DNA of 64,000 nt from Corynebacterium sp. NML140438 (lineage in GTDB: Bacteria > Actinomycetota > Actinomycetes > Mycobacteriales > Mycobacteriaceae), in NCBI RefSeq assembly GCF_001875725.1, contig NZ_MLCQ01000018.1, positions 105,412 to 169,411 of the forward strand, given 5' to 3'. How positions within the stretch are numbered: position 1 is the first letter of the stretch; the number at the start of each line of letters is the position of its first letter. The notes below the pieces were generated by a model, which was not told the DNA's origin, did not search any database, and saw nothing but the letters and a program-made list of their open reading frames with translations. Made by a program: the position numbers and the translations under genes. Below, piece after piece: positions 18,938 through 28,006 of this stretch.

Positions 18938-20032
18938 GTGCAGCCTAAGAATCGCCTCAATGTTGATGAGACCAAAGTCAACGACAACATCGCTCGGGTG
19001 CGCCGTCGTGGTGGCCGTTTGAAGGACGAATATGTCACGCTTGCGCACGGTGCCGGTGGAAAGGCGAGTGCGACGCTGCTCGAGCAGGTATTTTTCGACG
19101 AGTACGGTAACGATCTGCTTTCCCAAGGCGAGGACGCAACGCTGTTGGACTTGGACCTTGAAGGCGGCACGCTGGCGTTCACGACCGATAGCTACGTGGT
19201 AAATCCAATTGAGTTTCCAGGTGGATCTATTGCAGATCTTGCAGTAAACGGCACGGTAAACGATCTGGCAGTCGGTGGTGCGGAGCCGAAATATATTTCG
19301 GTGGGCTTCATTCTCGAAGAAGGGCTTGAGGTGGAGACCCTTCGTCGAATCGCACAGGAGCTCCGCGTCGCAGCAGAGCGTGCCGGTGTACAGATTGCCA
19401 CAGGCGACACAAAAGTGGTCCCGAAGGGTGCAGGAGACAAGATTTATATCAACACGGCCGGAATCGGAGTCGTACCCGCGGGGAGGGATCTTGGCTTCAC
19501 TCAAGTCAAGCCTGGTGACCGGATTATCGTTTCCGGGCCAATCGCGGATCACGGGATGGCGGTGATGATGGCCCGCGGCGACCTTGCGATCGAGGCGCCA
19601 ATCGAGTCTGATTCGCGGGAGGTCGCAAGCTTGGTACGAGCACTGCTTGCCGACGCCCCCAATACTCGTTGGATGCGTGATGCTACTCGTGGCGGCCTGG
19701 CTACTGTCATGAACGAACTTGCAGAGACAACCGGCTATGGTGTCGCGCTGCACGACGAAAAGATCCCTGTGCAGCCGATGACGCGAGCCGCCTGCGACAT
19801 GTTGGGGATTGACCCCCTGTACGTCGCGAACGAGGGGACTTTCGCAGCAGTTGTTCCCGAGGAACAGGCTGAACAGGCAGTCGTTGCGCTGCATGCTGCT
19901 GGTGCCGAGGGGGCGGCGGTTGTTGGAAAGATCGTTGAGGAGCCGGCTGCGGCTGTGGTTCTCGTGACTGGCTTTGGCGGCACCCGCATGGTCGACAAGC
20001 TGGTAGGAGATCCGCTTCCGCGTATCTGCTGA
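18938..20032 (+). CDS. hypE: hydrogenase maturation factor HypE
   Basis: It dehydrates a thiocarboxamide on its own C-terminal cysteine to thiocyanate, the source of the cyanide ligands. The protein ends in the diagnostic PRIC. It has the PurM/ThiL-type fold, with AHGAGGKAS near residue 37, TDSYVVNPIEFPGGSI and VNDLAVGGAEP. 364 residues. GTG start with AAGAAAGGGA upstream. Its N-terminus is about 25 residues longer than usual. It is divergent from hypC across 215 bp that must hold both promoters, and converges on hypF. Confidence 0.97.
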   Translation: MQPKNRLNVDETKVNDNIARVRRRGGRLKDEYVTLAHGAGGKASATLLEQVFFDEYGNDLLSQGEDATLLDLDLEGGTLAFTTDSYVVNPIEFPGGSIADLAVNGTVNDLAVGGAEPKYISVGFILEEGLEVETLRRIAQELRVAAERAGVQIATGDTKVVPKGAGDKIYINTAGIGVVPAGRDLGFTQVKPGDRIIVSGPIADHGMAVMMARGDLAIEAPIESDSREVASLVRALLADAPNTRWMRDATRGGLATVMNELAETTGYGVALHDEKIPVQPMTRAACDMLGIDPLYVANEGTFAAVVPEEQAEQAVVALHAAGAEGAAVVGKIVEEPAAAVVLVTGFGGTRMVDKLVGDPLPRIC

Positions 20033-20054
20033 CTGACCTAGACGGTGGAGGGCG

Positions 20055-22355
20055 CTATTTCGCCCACAGCCTTCCTGCTGCAGCTTGGCCCAGGCTGAGC
20101 CCACCGTCAGTTGCGGGTACTTTCTGATGGGTGAGCACTCTCAGGGATGGACTGTGGCTCCGCAACACATGCAGTATGTCGGTCATGAGGAGACGGTTTA
20201 CGGCGCAGCCGCCAGTGATACCGACGACCTCGGTTGCTGAGGCGTTAGTGGCGTCGATAAGCGGATTGGCAATCAATGTCGCCATACCAGCGTGGACGAT
20301 CCGAGCGGTGTCTGCACGTGGATGCGAACCGTCCCGCATTGAATTGATTGCCCACTGTGCAAGCTGAGGGAACGTGCCGAACTTTTCGACTGCGCTGATG
20401 GACTCAGCGCGCGTAAGCCGCGAAGTGCTTGCCAAGGCTTCAAGCTCCATCGCTGCTTGCGCCTCGTAGCTCACCGATTGCCGAACCTGAAGTATCGACG
20501 CGAAGGCGTCGAAGAGACGCCCCATCGACGACGTGGTTGTGGAGCCGAAACCGCTGCTGATCTGCGAATCGACTAGTTGTAATTCGGCTTGAGCAACTCC
20601 GGAGGGCGCAGCGAGACCTTCGAGATGCCAATCGTGCGCGAGGCCGCGTGCGATTCGCCAAGGGTTGCGCACAGCCTTGTCACCGCCGACGAGCGAAAAC
20701 GGTGGGAGGTGCCAGCGTCGTTCTGCTTCTCCATTGCTGGTCACGTGGAGGATTTCGCCACCCCATATGGTGCCGTCTGTCCCGTAACCCGTGCCATCGA
20801 GTGCTGCGATTGTGGCAGGCGTTGATAACTGTTGATGCTCTGCCAGCAGCGAAAGGGCATGGGCATGGTGATGCTGCACCTCGATGAGCTCGACACTGTG
20901 GCGATCCGCGTAGCGTTGCGCCCACGCCGACGTTTGGTACCCAGGGTGCATATCGCACACCACGATGTCCGGATGCGCTCCCTGCATTGAACAAAGCTGA
21001 TCCACCATTTTCTCGAAGTGCCGTTGCGCATCGAACGAGCCCATATCGCCAACGTGCGAGGACATGTGCGCATATCGCCCGACAGCTAAGGTTGCCGTAT
21101 TCTTCAGCTCCCCACCGACTGCCAGGACCGTCGGCTGCGCTTCGGTGCGTAACAACACCGGGAGCGGTGCTAGTCCTCGCGACCTTCGAACCAGCGTCGT
21201 ATCAACGTAGACGGAGTCTTCTACAGGCACGTATATCTCGCGATCGTGCAGCACGAACAAGTCTGCAAGGTGTGAGAGCTTACGGAGTGCATCGTCGTTG
21301 GTGACGCACAAGGGTTCCCCACTCAGGTTGCCAGAGGTCGCAACCACCGGCCGATCAACGAGCAAATGATGGAGAGGCGAGTAGGGAAGCATGAGGCCAA
21401 CTTCGTGCAAACCAGGTGCGATCCCTTCGCATAGTGAGTCTTCACGAAGTGGTACAGAGACAATGGGGTGAGGCGCAGAGGTTAAAAGATCCTCTGCCGA
21501 TTGACTCAGCACCGCAACCGTTCTGGCAGCGTCGAGGTTGGGCACCATGACAGCAAGCGGCTTGTCAGGCCGCTGTTTGCGCTTCCGCAGCGTTTCGACG
21601 GCAACTTCGTCTGTAGCCGAACACATCAGATGAAAGCCGCCAATCCCCTTGACAGCAACGATTGCACCGGAGTCCCACGCGCTGCGAACCTTGTGCACGA
21701 GCTCGTCAAACTTGGCCGGATCGAGCATTAGCTCACTTGTGCGTGTTTCGGCGAGGGGTATGCCGTTGGAGTCTGTGCACCACACCGTGGGTCCACAGTG
21801 TGGGCAACTAATCGGTTGGGCATGAAAGCGTCGATCATCTGGGCTTGTGTACTCCGCCTCACACTGGGGGCACATGGGGAACTCCCTCATGGTGGTTGTC
21901 GCGCGGTCATAAGGAAGTGATTCGATGATGGAAAGTCGTGGGCCGCAGTGAGTGCAGGTCGTGAACGGGTAATGGTAGCGGCGATTGTTGGGGTCATCGA
22001 TGTCCGCCAAACAGGCCTCACAGGTAGTTATGTCGGGGGAGATGAGGGTCTTTTCGCCTTCCACATGTGTCGATGCAACGATCCGAAATGCTTCCTCCCC
22101 CTTCACCAGGGAAAGCAGCGACGTTTGGATGTCCAAGATGTGTGCGAGGGGCGGAAGCTCGTCGATAAGTGCTGCTTGTGCTTGTTGAAGCGCTGAGGTG
22201 TCGCCCTGGAATTCGATGAACACACCACGCTCGTTGTTGCCTACAAGTCCTGTGAGCCCGAAGCGCCGAGCTACCCGCGCAACATGCGGGCGCATTCCAA
22301 CGCCTTGAACGATGCCCTCAAGAAAGATGTGGACTCTGCTATTTTCTGCTCCCAT
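20055..22355 (-). CDS. hypF: carbamoyltransferase HypF
   Basis: It makes carbamoyl-AMP from carbamoyl phosphate and hands it to HypE. Domains in order: an acylphosphatase (VQGVGMRPHVARVA, about residues 15-30); two zinc knuckles CEACLAD/CTHCGP and CPQCEAEY/CPHCGP (about 110-190); a YrdC domain (VAVKGIGGFHLMCSA); and a Kae1-like C-terminal domain with HHHAHALSLLAEH and GGCAVNRLLM. 766 residues, full length. It is alone on the minus strand, between convergent hypE and divergent hypA. Confidence 0.97.
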   Translation of the reverse strand: MGAENSRVHIFLEGIVQGVGMRPHVARVARRFGLTGLVGNNERGVFIEFQGDTSALQQAQAALIDELPPLAHILDIQTSLLSLVKGEEAFRIVASTHVEGEKTLISPDITTCEACLADIDDPNNRRYHYPFTTCTHCGPRLSIIESLPYDRATTTMREFPMCPQCEAEYTSPDDRRFHAQPISCPHCGPTVWCTDSNGIPLAETRTSELMLDPAKFDELVHKVRSAWDSGAIVAVKGIGGFHLMCSATDEVAVETLRKRKQRPDKPLAVMVPNLDAARTVAVLSQSAEDLLTSAPHPIVSVPLREDSLCEGIAPGLHEVGLMLPYSPLHHLLVDRPVVATSGNLSGEPLCVTNDDALRKLSHLADLFVLHDREIYVPVEDSVYVDTTLVRRSRGLAPLPVLLRTEAQPTVLAVGGELKNTATLAVGRYAHMSSHVGDMGSFDAQRHFEKMVDQLCSMQGAHPDIVVCDMHPGYQTSAWAQRYADRHSVELIEVQHHHAHALSLLAEHQQLSTPATIAALDGTGYGTDGTIWGGEILHVTSNGEAERRWHLPPFSLVGGDKAVRNPWRIARGLAHDWHLEGLAAPSGVAQAELQLVDSQISSGFGSTTTSSMGRLFDAFASILQVRQSVSYEAQAAMELEALASTSRLTRAESISAVEKFGTFPQLAQWAINSMRDGSHPRADTARIVHAGMATLIANPLIDATNASATEVVGITGGCAVNRLLMTDILHVLRSHSPSLRVLTHQKVPATDGGLSLGQAAAGRLWAK

Positions 22356-22402
22356 GCTGCATACTCTACAAAGTTCTTGAATAATCGCCTAGGCTAGGGC
22401 GT

Positions 22403-22747
22403 GTGCATGAAGTTGCATTAAGTCATCAATTAGCGTCAGCAGTTCAGCGTGCTTCGGGCGGGCGAACTGTGCTGTCGGTGCACCTACGAATCGGTGCGCT
22501 GCGACAAGTGGTGCCAGAATCGCTCGAATACGCATGGGGATTCGTGACAAAGGGGAGCGCCATGGAGCAGTCAGAGCTGCAGATCGATTGGGTTCCCGCC
22601 CAAATCGAGTGTGCAAACGGCCACCAAAGGACACTTGACCCAAATGAGTACCTTGATGTCCGTTGCCGCGAATGTGATGCACCGACGTCCGTAATCGCAG
22701 GCGAGGAATTCGCTGTCGTTGACATTGATGTGACATCTGACAACTGA
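22403..22747 (+). CDS. hypA: nickel chaperone HypA (copy 1, incomplete zinc knuckle)
   Basis: It delivers nickel to the hydrogenase large subunit with HypB. The GTG start gives the required MHE (His2 binds Ni). In the zinc loop the second pair is normal (CREC, residues 88 and 91), but the first has one cysteine only: C70 is followed by ANGH, so His74 may serve instead of the usual second Cys. 114 residues. It starts the hypAB-hydrogenase operon, 17 bp before hypB. A canonical HypA lies at 28.5 kb. Confidence 0.93.
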   Translation: MHEVALSHQLASAVQRASGGRTVLSVHLRIGALRQVVPESLEYAWGFVTKGSAMEQSELQIDWVPAQIECANGHQRTLDPNEYLDVRCRECDAPTSVIAGEEFAVVDIDVTSDN

Positions 22748-22764
22748 GAAGGAGACATAAAAGC

Positions 22765-23583
22765 ATGGGACGTTTTCATCGTCACGATGACGGGACAGTT
22801 CATAGCCACGATCACTCGCATGATCACACACACCACCACGACCACGATCACCTGCACGTGGGGTCGGACTCCGAGCACTCTGAACACGGAGACCATACGG
22901 GGTACGACACCGGTCGGGAACGCATTGCGGTGCTCGAGGACATTTTCACCGAAAATGACGTCAAAGCCGCTGCAAACCGTTCTGCTTTTGAAGAGAACGG
23001 TGTGGTCTGCGTAAACGTCATGAGCTCCCCGGGGGCGGGCAAGACGACGCTGCTGCGTAAAACTCTGGAATCGCTGGCCGACAAGATTCACTTCGGCATC
23101 GTAGAGGGAGACATTGAAACGGCTCTCGACGCGGAACGCCTGGAGAACCTCGGCGCCCAGGTCAGCCTCCTGAATACGGGCAATGGGTTCGGGGGTGAGT
23201 GCCACCTCGACGCACCGATGGTTGCACACGCGCTCAAAGGGCTCAGACTCGATGAGGCCGATATGGTGCTCATCGAGAACGTCGGCAACCTGGTATGCCC
23301 GGCCGAATTTGAAGTGGGTGAACATCATAAGGTAATGGTTGCCTCAGTTACGGAGGGCGAAGATAAGCCGCTGAAGTACCCGGTGATGTTCCGGAGTGTC
23401 GAAGTGGTCGTGGTGAACAAGGTTGACCTGCTTCCTTACCTGAATTTCGATCTGGAATTGTTCAGGGAGAACCTTGAAAAAGTAAATCCTGGCGTGAAAG
23501 TAATCCTTACTTCAGCTACAACGGGGGAGGGGTTGGACGAGTGGAATGAATGGCTCAGCGCCCAATCGGGGGTAGATTTCTAG
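22765..23583 (+). CDS. hypB: nickel-storing GTPase HypB
   Basis: It drives Ni insertion by GTP hydrolysis. The N-terminal ~45 residues are histidine-rich (for example SHDHSHDHTHHHDHDHLH), a nickel store as in rhizobial HypB. The G domain has NVMSSPGAGKTTLLRK (P-loop), EGDIETALDAERL, the metal-site GGECHLDAPM, ENVGNLVCPAEF and NKVDLLPYL (NKxD). The short N-terminal CxxCGC nickel motif of E. coli is absent. 272 residues. AGAAGGAG ribosome site upstream. Confidence 0.96.
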   Translation: MGRFHRHDDGTVHSHDHSHDHTHHHDHDHLHVGSDSEHSEHGDHTGYDTGRERIAVLEDIFTENDVKAAANRSAFEENGVVCVNVMSSPGAGKTTLLRKTLESLADKIHFGIVEGDIETALDAERLENLGAQVSLLNTGNGFGGECHLDAPMVAHALKGLRLDEADMVLIENVGNLVCPAEFEVGEHHKVMVASVTEGEDKPLKYPVMFRSVEVVVVNKVDLLPYLNFDLELFRENLEKVNPGVKVILTSATTGEGLDEWNEWLSAQSGVDF

Positions 23584-23691
23584 CCCCACATCTCTGCGAA
23601 ACCGGAATTACTTTCATGTCTTGATACTCTGGCCTTATAGATGCGTTAAGCATGCAGTCTTACCGCTGAAGGAATCTGTACACGTTCATTT

Positions 23692-23751
23692 GAGGGGTGT
23701 GCACCGGAGTGACAGCCGGCACATGACCCTCGCATGAGAGGGAAATAATCG
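23692..23751 (+). promoter_or_regulatory. 5' leader of the hydrogenase structural genes with a hidden ribosome site
   Basis: The 168-nt gap between hypB and the small-subunit gene contains a possible -10 (TATAGA, 23636-23641). Just before the start codon lies a hairpin, CCCTC (23727-23731) with GAGGG (23738-23742), loop GCATGA. The GAGGG arm is the only good Shine-Dalgarno, nine bases before the ATG. An upstream GAGGGGT (23692-23698) could pair with the same CCCTC and free it, through a stem that includes GTGC/GCAC. The two folds exclude each other. Seen in sequence; regulation is inference. Confidence 0.45.
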
Positions 23752-24996
23752 ATGCTTCTACAAGACACCTGGCAGAGTGGAACGCTTTGGGAAAACCTGT
23801 CGAAAAAGGGGGTGAAGCGTCGAGACTTTCTGAAGATGTGTAGCTCAATGGCTGCTGTGTTTGCAGTGGGCGCGCCGCTTGCCTCGCGCGCAAACGCCGA
23901 AGAGACTGAAGTAATTGCCGAGGCGCTTGGTGACGTCAAGAAGCCCATGGTTGCGTGGCTTCAGTTGCAGGAGTGCACCGGATGCATGGAGTCAGTGCTC
24001 CGCTCTGGCTCCTCTACAGTTGAAGACTTAGTCCTTAATCAGCTGTCGATGAACTACAACGAGCTTGTAATGGCGGCCTCTGGGCATGCCGCTGAGCAAG
24101 CCCTTGAGGAGATGAACAAGGAACCGCACATCCTGGTGGTGAACGGTTCCGTTCCAACCGGTGCAGGCGGCGCGTACTGCCAAATCGGCGGCAAGAGCGC
24201 TGAGCAGGTCCTTCGGGAAGCGGCAGAAAATGCAACCGTCATTCTCTCCGTTGGCGCGTGCGCAGTGTACGGCTCCGTACAGGCGGCACGTCCGAACCCA
24301 ACCGGGGCCGTCGGCGTCGACGAGATCATTAAGGACAAACCTGTCATCAACGTCGCTGGCTGCCCGCCAATCGGTGAAGTGATCACCGCGACCATTACCT
24401 ACCTGTTGACTCACGGCGAGCCACCAAAGGTGGACGGCGAGGGTCGTCCACTCTTCGCGTACGATCAGCGCATTCACGATTCTTGTCCAAAGCGTCCCCA
24501 CTTCGACGCTGGCCAGTTCGTGCGCACCTTTGACGACGAGGGCGCTCGTAACGGTTGGTGCCTCTACGAGGTGGGCTGTAAGGGGCCGTCGACCTTCTCG
24601 CCATGCCCGATTATTCAGTGGAACCTCAAGTCCGGCTGGCCGATCGGCGCAGGTCACCCCTGCATTGGTTGTACGGAGAAACACTTCTTTGACCGGTTCA
24701 CGCCGTTCTATGAGGAGCTGCCGAATGTTCGTGCATTTGGGCAGGAAGCCTCTGCAGGCAAGATCGGCCTTGGCCTGATCGGTGTCGCAGCAGCTGGTAC
24801 TGCAGTCCACGGCGCGCTCAGTGTTGTCAAGGAGGTCGGCATCCGCCGTAAGAGCGGCGAAGTGCAACCTCTCGCTGCCTTCGGCGAAGAAGACCAGCCG
24901 GAGGAGATGTCGGCACTCATGGCAGAAGGCGATCAGGCATTTGCGACGAGTACTGATGCCGATGGACACCACAGGCCGACCAACCCTTCCGCGTAA
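23752..24996 (+). CDS. hyaA: [NiFe]-hydrogenase small subunit, Tat-exported
   Basis: This electron-transfer subunit holds three Fe-S clusters. The twin-arginine signal KRRDFLKM (residues 22-29) directs folded export. Proximal cluster: CTGC (75 and 78), GACAVYG and AGCPP. Medial/distal clusters: HDSCPKRP, GWCLYEVGC, SPCPI and HPCIGC. The positions that carry extra cysteines in oxygen-tolerant enzymes are glycine (CTGC) and serine (YGSVQAARPNP), so an ordinary proximal [4Fe-4S] cluster is predicted. A C-terminal helix (IGLGLIGVAAAGTAVHGAL) anchors it in the membrane. 414 residues. Confidence 0.97.
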   Translation: MLLQDTWQSGTLWENLSKKGVKRRDFLKMCSSMAAVFAVGAPLASRANAEETEVIAEALGDVKKPMVAWLQLQECTGCMESVLRSGSSTVEDLVLNQLSMNYNELVMAASGHAAEQALEEMNKEPHILVVNGSVPTGAGGAYCQIGGKSAEQVLREAAENATVILSVGACAVYGSVQAARPNPTGAVGVDEIIKDKPVINVAGCPPIGEVITATITYLLTHGEPPKVDGEGRPLFAYDQRIHDSCPKRPHFDAGQFVRTFDDEGARNGWCLYEVGCKGPSTFSPCPIIQWNLKSGWPIGAGHPCIGCTEKHFFDRFTPFYEELPNVRAFGQEASAGKIGLGLIGVAAAGTAVHGALSVVKEVGIRRKSGEVQPLAAFGEEDQPEEMSALMAEGDQAFATSTDADGHHRPTNPSA

Positions 24997-25034
24997 GCGG
25001 CGTTCACGACGATTGAAAGGAATAGCAACTAAAA

Positions 25035-26774
25035 ATGGCTGAAAGAGTTGTTGTAGACCCGCTGACACGTATTGAGGGTCACCTCCGTATGGAGATGGAA
25101 GTCGAAGACGGCACCATCACGAACGCGTGGAGCGAAACCACGATGTTTCGTGGTATCGAGAAGATCGTCGAGGGTCGAGACCCCCGCGACGTATGGGCGT
25201 TCGTTGGCCGTATCTGTGGCGTGTGCACCGGCGTGCACTCCATGGCAAGCGTAGTGGCCGTCGAGGACGCAATCGGAAGCCACGTCCCGAAGCAGGCGCA
25301 GCTTATCCGCGATCTGGTTTTGACAAGCCAGGAGATCCACGACCATGTCGTGCACTTCTACCACTTGCACGCCCTCGATTGGGTCAACGTTGTCTCTGCT
25401 GCAAAGGCCGACCCGGAGAAGGCTGTCGAGTTTGCAAAGTCGATTGGCTCGAAGTGGAAGCTCAACTCTGTTGATAAGTTCCAGCAGGTTAAGGACACCT
25501 TAAACTCGGTTCTTGACTCTGGTCAGCTGTCTATCTTCACAGGTGGGTACTGGGACCATGAGGACTATCGCCTGCCACCAGAAGCGAACTTGATGGCGGT
25601 TTCTCACTACCTCGATGCGCTGCAGTTCCAGCGCTCGATTATCCGAATCAACACGGTGTTTGGTGGGAAGAATCCGCACCCGAACTTCCTGGTCGGCGGC
25701 ATGGCCTGCACGATTGATCAGGATAAGTCCGAGACGGTCAACCAGGTTTCGATTGACCAAATTAAGAACTGGGTCGCAGAGATCCACGAGTTCATCAACG
25801 GTGTGTACTTGCCTGATGCTATGGCGATCATGGGCGTCTACAAGGACTACTTCGATATTGGCGCTGCAGCTCCGAACTTCCTCGCAGTCGGGATGGCTGG
25901 TGCAACGGTTCGTGGTGACCATATGGAGCGCACTTTGGGGTACACCCACACGGACATCACTCCAGGTGTTCTCCTGAACGGTGACTACTCTAAGGTTCAT
26001 GAGCTCAACCCGGACTTGTTCAAGGAATACGTTTCCTCGGCATGGTTCGCTCAAGACGACAAAAACGAGGGCAAGCACCCATTTGAAGGCGATACCATCG
26101 CCGACTACACCGGGCCGAAACTGCCGTACAAGTGGCTCGGCGACAACGAGGAGTACACGTGGTCGAAGGCGCCGCGTTACGACGGCCACGTTGTTCAAGT
26201 TGGTCCGCTTGCTCGAATCTTCCTTGCATACGCGCAGAACGAGCCAAGTACGAAGCGCATCGTCGACGACGCGCTCAAGAAGCTTGGTATTAAGCTTGAA
26301 CAGTTAAACTCAACGGGTGGCCGTACGTTGGCGCGCGCTCTTGAAGCGGTATTGACCTCTGAGTCGATGAGCAATGTGTTGTTGCCTGAGTTCATCGAGG
26401 GACTGCGCAAGCGCGACTACGATGTCTTCGATTCCAGCAAGTGGGAGCCATCGACCTGGCCGAAGGAGACCGAAGGCTTCTGTATGATGGAAGTTGCGCG
26501 TGGCTCTCTCAGCCACTGGATCCAGATCAAGGATGGCAAGACCGAGCGCTACCAGGCTGTTGTGCCTACAACCTGGTTGGCGGGTGGCCGTGACCCTGAA
26601 GGAAAGATGGGCCCATATGAGGAGTCGCTGGCAAATGGTAAGCACCCGCTTGCTAATCCGGAAGAACCGCTCGAGGTGCTTCGCACGATCCACTCGTTTG
26701 ACCCCTGCATGTCTTGCGCAGTTCACCTGTTGGACGCAGAAGGTAATGAACTTGTGAAGGTGATTACCCAATGA
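25035..26774 (+). CDS. hyaB: [NiFe]-hydrogenase large (catalytic) subunit
   Basis: It carries the NiFe(CN)2CO site. L0 motif DPLTRIEGHL (residues 8-17); L1 RICGVCTGVH (C61, C64, H68); L2 DPCMSCAVH (C558, C561, H564) near the end. The 15 residues after H564 are the extension that the maturation protease removes once nickel is in place. 579 residues, a group-1 membrane-bound enzyme. It has no signal of its own and is expected to be exported with the small subunit. Its TGA overlaps the ATG of the cytochrome gene. Confidence 0.97.
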   Translation: MAERVVVDPLTRIEGHLRMEMEVEDGTITNAWSETTMFRGIEKIVEGRDPRDVWAFVGRICGVCTGVHSMASVVAVEDAIGSHVPKQAQLIRDLVLTSQEIHDHVVHFYHLHALDWVNVVSAAKADPEKAVEFAKSIGSKWKLNSVDKFQQVKDTLNSVLDSGQLSIFTGGYWDHEDYRLPPEANLMAVSHYLDALQFQRSIIRINTVFGGKNPHPNFLVGGMACTIDQDKSETVNQVSIDQIKNWVAEIHEFINGVYLPDAMAIMGVYKDYFDIGAAAPNFLAVGMAGATVRGDHMERTLGYTHTDITPGVLLNGDYSKVHELNPDLFKEYVSSAWFAQDDKNEGKHPFEGDTIADYTGPKLPYKWLGDNEEYTWSKAPRYDGHVVQVGPLARIFLAYAQNEPSTKRIVDDALKKLGIKLEQLNSTGGRTLARALEAVLTSESMSNVLLPEFIEGLRKRDYDVFDSSKWEPSTWPKETEGFCMMEVARGSLSHWIQIKDGKTERYQAVVPTTWLAGGRDPEGKMGPYEESLANGKHPLANPEEPLEVLRTIHSFDPCMSCAVHLLDAEGNELVKVITQ

Positions 26775-28003
26775 GCACCCAGTTGAATCGTGTATCTGCG
26801 AGTTCTGGCGATACGCCAGCCACTCGTACGATCACCCCGGACAAGAATTTGGTTTTGAGCGTCACTGAATCTCGTCCAATTGATGACATCGGTGCTGAGA
26901 CTCTGTTGCGCTTGGCATCTTCGCAGCCCGCGAACTCTCCTGATCCTGTGGACCAAGCTCTGCTCCGCGCCGTTGATCCTGACTATGTATATGGCACCGT
27001 GGAAAGCTTTAGCCCTGCGACGCCGAGTCGAAAGTACTCGCTTTCGGTTGTGCGCAACGCAAAGCTACTCGGTGAGCGCAAAGACGTAGCGGTCATGCGC
27101 GGTGACCTTGCATCAGTAGTCCAAGCATCTGCATGGGATAAGCATGAGATGAAGACGATGATGCAAAACGTCGACACGGTTTCGAAGTTCGGCAATCGTT
27201 GCATGGGTGTCGCGGTTGCGCCCGTAGATGGCGACACGACGGGCGAGTTCGTGCTCAAGGGCTACATTGCCTTCGGCATCGGGGACCATGTGCGTCCCCG
27301 TCCCGTTTCTAAGGGTGGCTACACCCGCATCGAGATGTGGCCCGTGGCGTTGCGCTGGCAGCACTGGATCAACATGCTCTTGATCATCATTATGACGATC
27401 ACGGGTTACTACATTATGGATCCGTTCTTCGGCCCATCGAACGCGCATGATGCAGGGATGCTCATGGGCTGGAATCGTCTAATTCACTTCATCGCTGCAT
27501 TTGCCTGGATTGCGCTCTCTATCTGGCGGCTTTCTATCATGGTTTTCGCCCAAACACGGCAAATGAAGTGGCGCGCGCTTTGGCCGGTGCGAAGTCAGGA
27601 TGACCTCAAGTTGATGTGGGAGCAGACGAAGTACTATCTGCTGCTCACCAATGAACCGCCACCGCGCGTCGGGCACAACGGTCTTCAGCAGACGGCGTAC
27701 ACCGGCATCTACGCGCTGTGCATGGTGCAGATTTACTCCGGGCTAGCGCTCTTCGGTCTACCTAAGCAGGAAAGCTGGTTCTGGCAGCTGATGGCGGCGC
27801 CGGTGGAATGGATCGGTGTTCCGTACTTCCGCCTGGTCCATGCGCTCATCATGTTCATTATTTGGGCCTTCGTGATCTTGCACGTCTACCTTGTGTTCCG
27901 TGCTGACGCCACTGAACGGCATGGTGGCCTGTCCGCGATGATTAACGGTGGTGTTTGGCTGCCGAAGGGCACGAAGCCGGTTGACGGTCCAGAGGTTGAG
28001 TAA
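26771..28003 (+). CDS. hydrogenase cytochrome b subunit with a fused P-type-ATPase-like N-terminal domain
   Basis: Residues ~185-410 are a HyaC-type di-haem cytochrome b. Four hydrophobic segments carry candidate haem histidines in RWQHWINM, RLIHFIAAF, RLVHALIM and VILHVYLVF; it would pass electrons to quinone. Residues 1-180 are extra and soluble. In order they show TRTITPDKN, SPDPVDQALL, FSPATPSRKYSLSVV, VMRGDLASVV, FGNRCMGVAVA and LKGYIAFGIGDHVRP. This matches the motif order of a P-type ATPase nucleotide-binding domain without the phosphorylated DKTGT. 410 residues versus about 230 for ordinary HyaC. No frameshift; one continuous frame coupled to the large subunit by ATGA. Confidence 0.9.
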   Translation: MSTQLNRVSASSGDTPATRTITPDKNLVLSVTESRPIDDIGAETLLRLASSQPANSPDPVDQALLRAVDPDYVYGTVESFSPATPSRKYSLSVVRNAKLLGERKDVAVMRGDLASVVQASAWDKHEMKTMMQNVDTVSKFGNRCMGVAVAPVDGDTTGEFVLKGYIAFGIGDHVRPRPVSKGGYTRIEMWPVALRWQHWINMLLIIIMTITGYYIMDPFFGPSNAHDAGMLMGWNRLIHFIAAFAWIALSIWRLSIMVFAQTRQMKWRALWPVRSQDDLKLMWEQTKYYLLLTNEPPPRVGHNGLQQTAYTGIYALCMVQIYSGLALFGLPKQESWFWQLMAAPVEWIGVPYFRLVHALIMFIIWAFVILHVYLVFRADATERHGGLSAMINGGVWLPKGTKPVDGPEVE

Positions 28004-28006
28004 CGT

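Noticed and set aside
18908..20104. 398-codon minus-strand frame opposite hypE
   Set aside because: hypE is complete, with its diagnostic PRIC end. The antisense frame has no family features.
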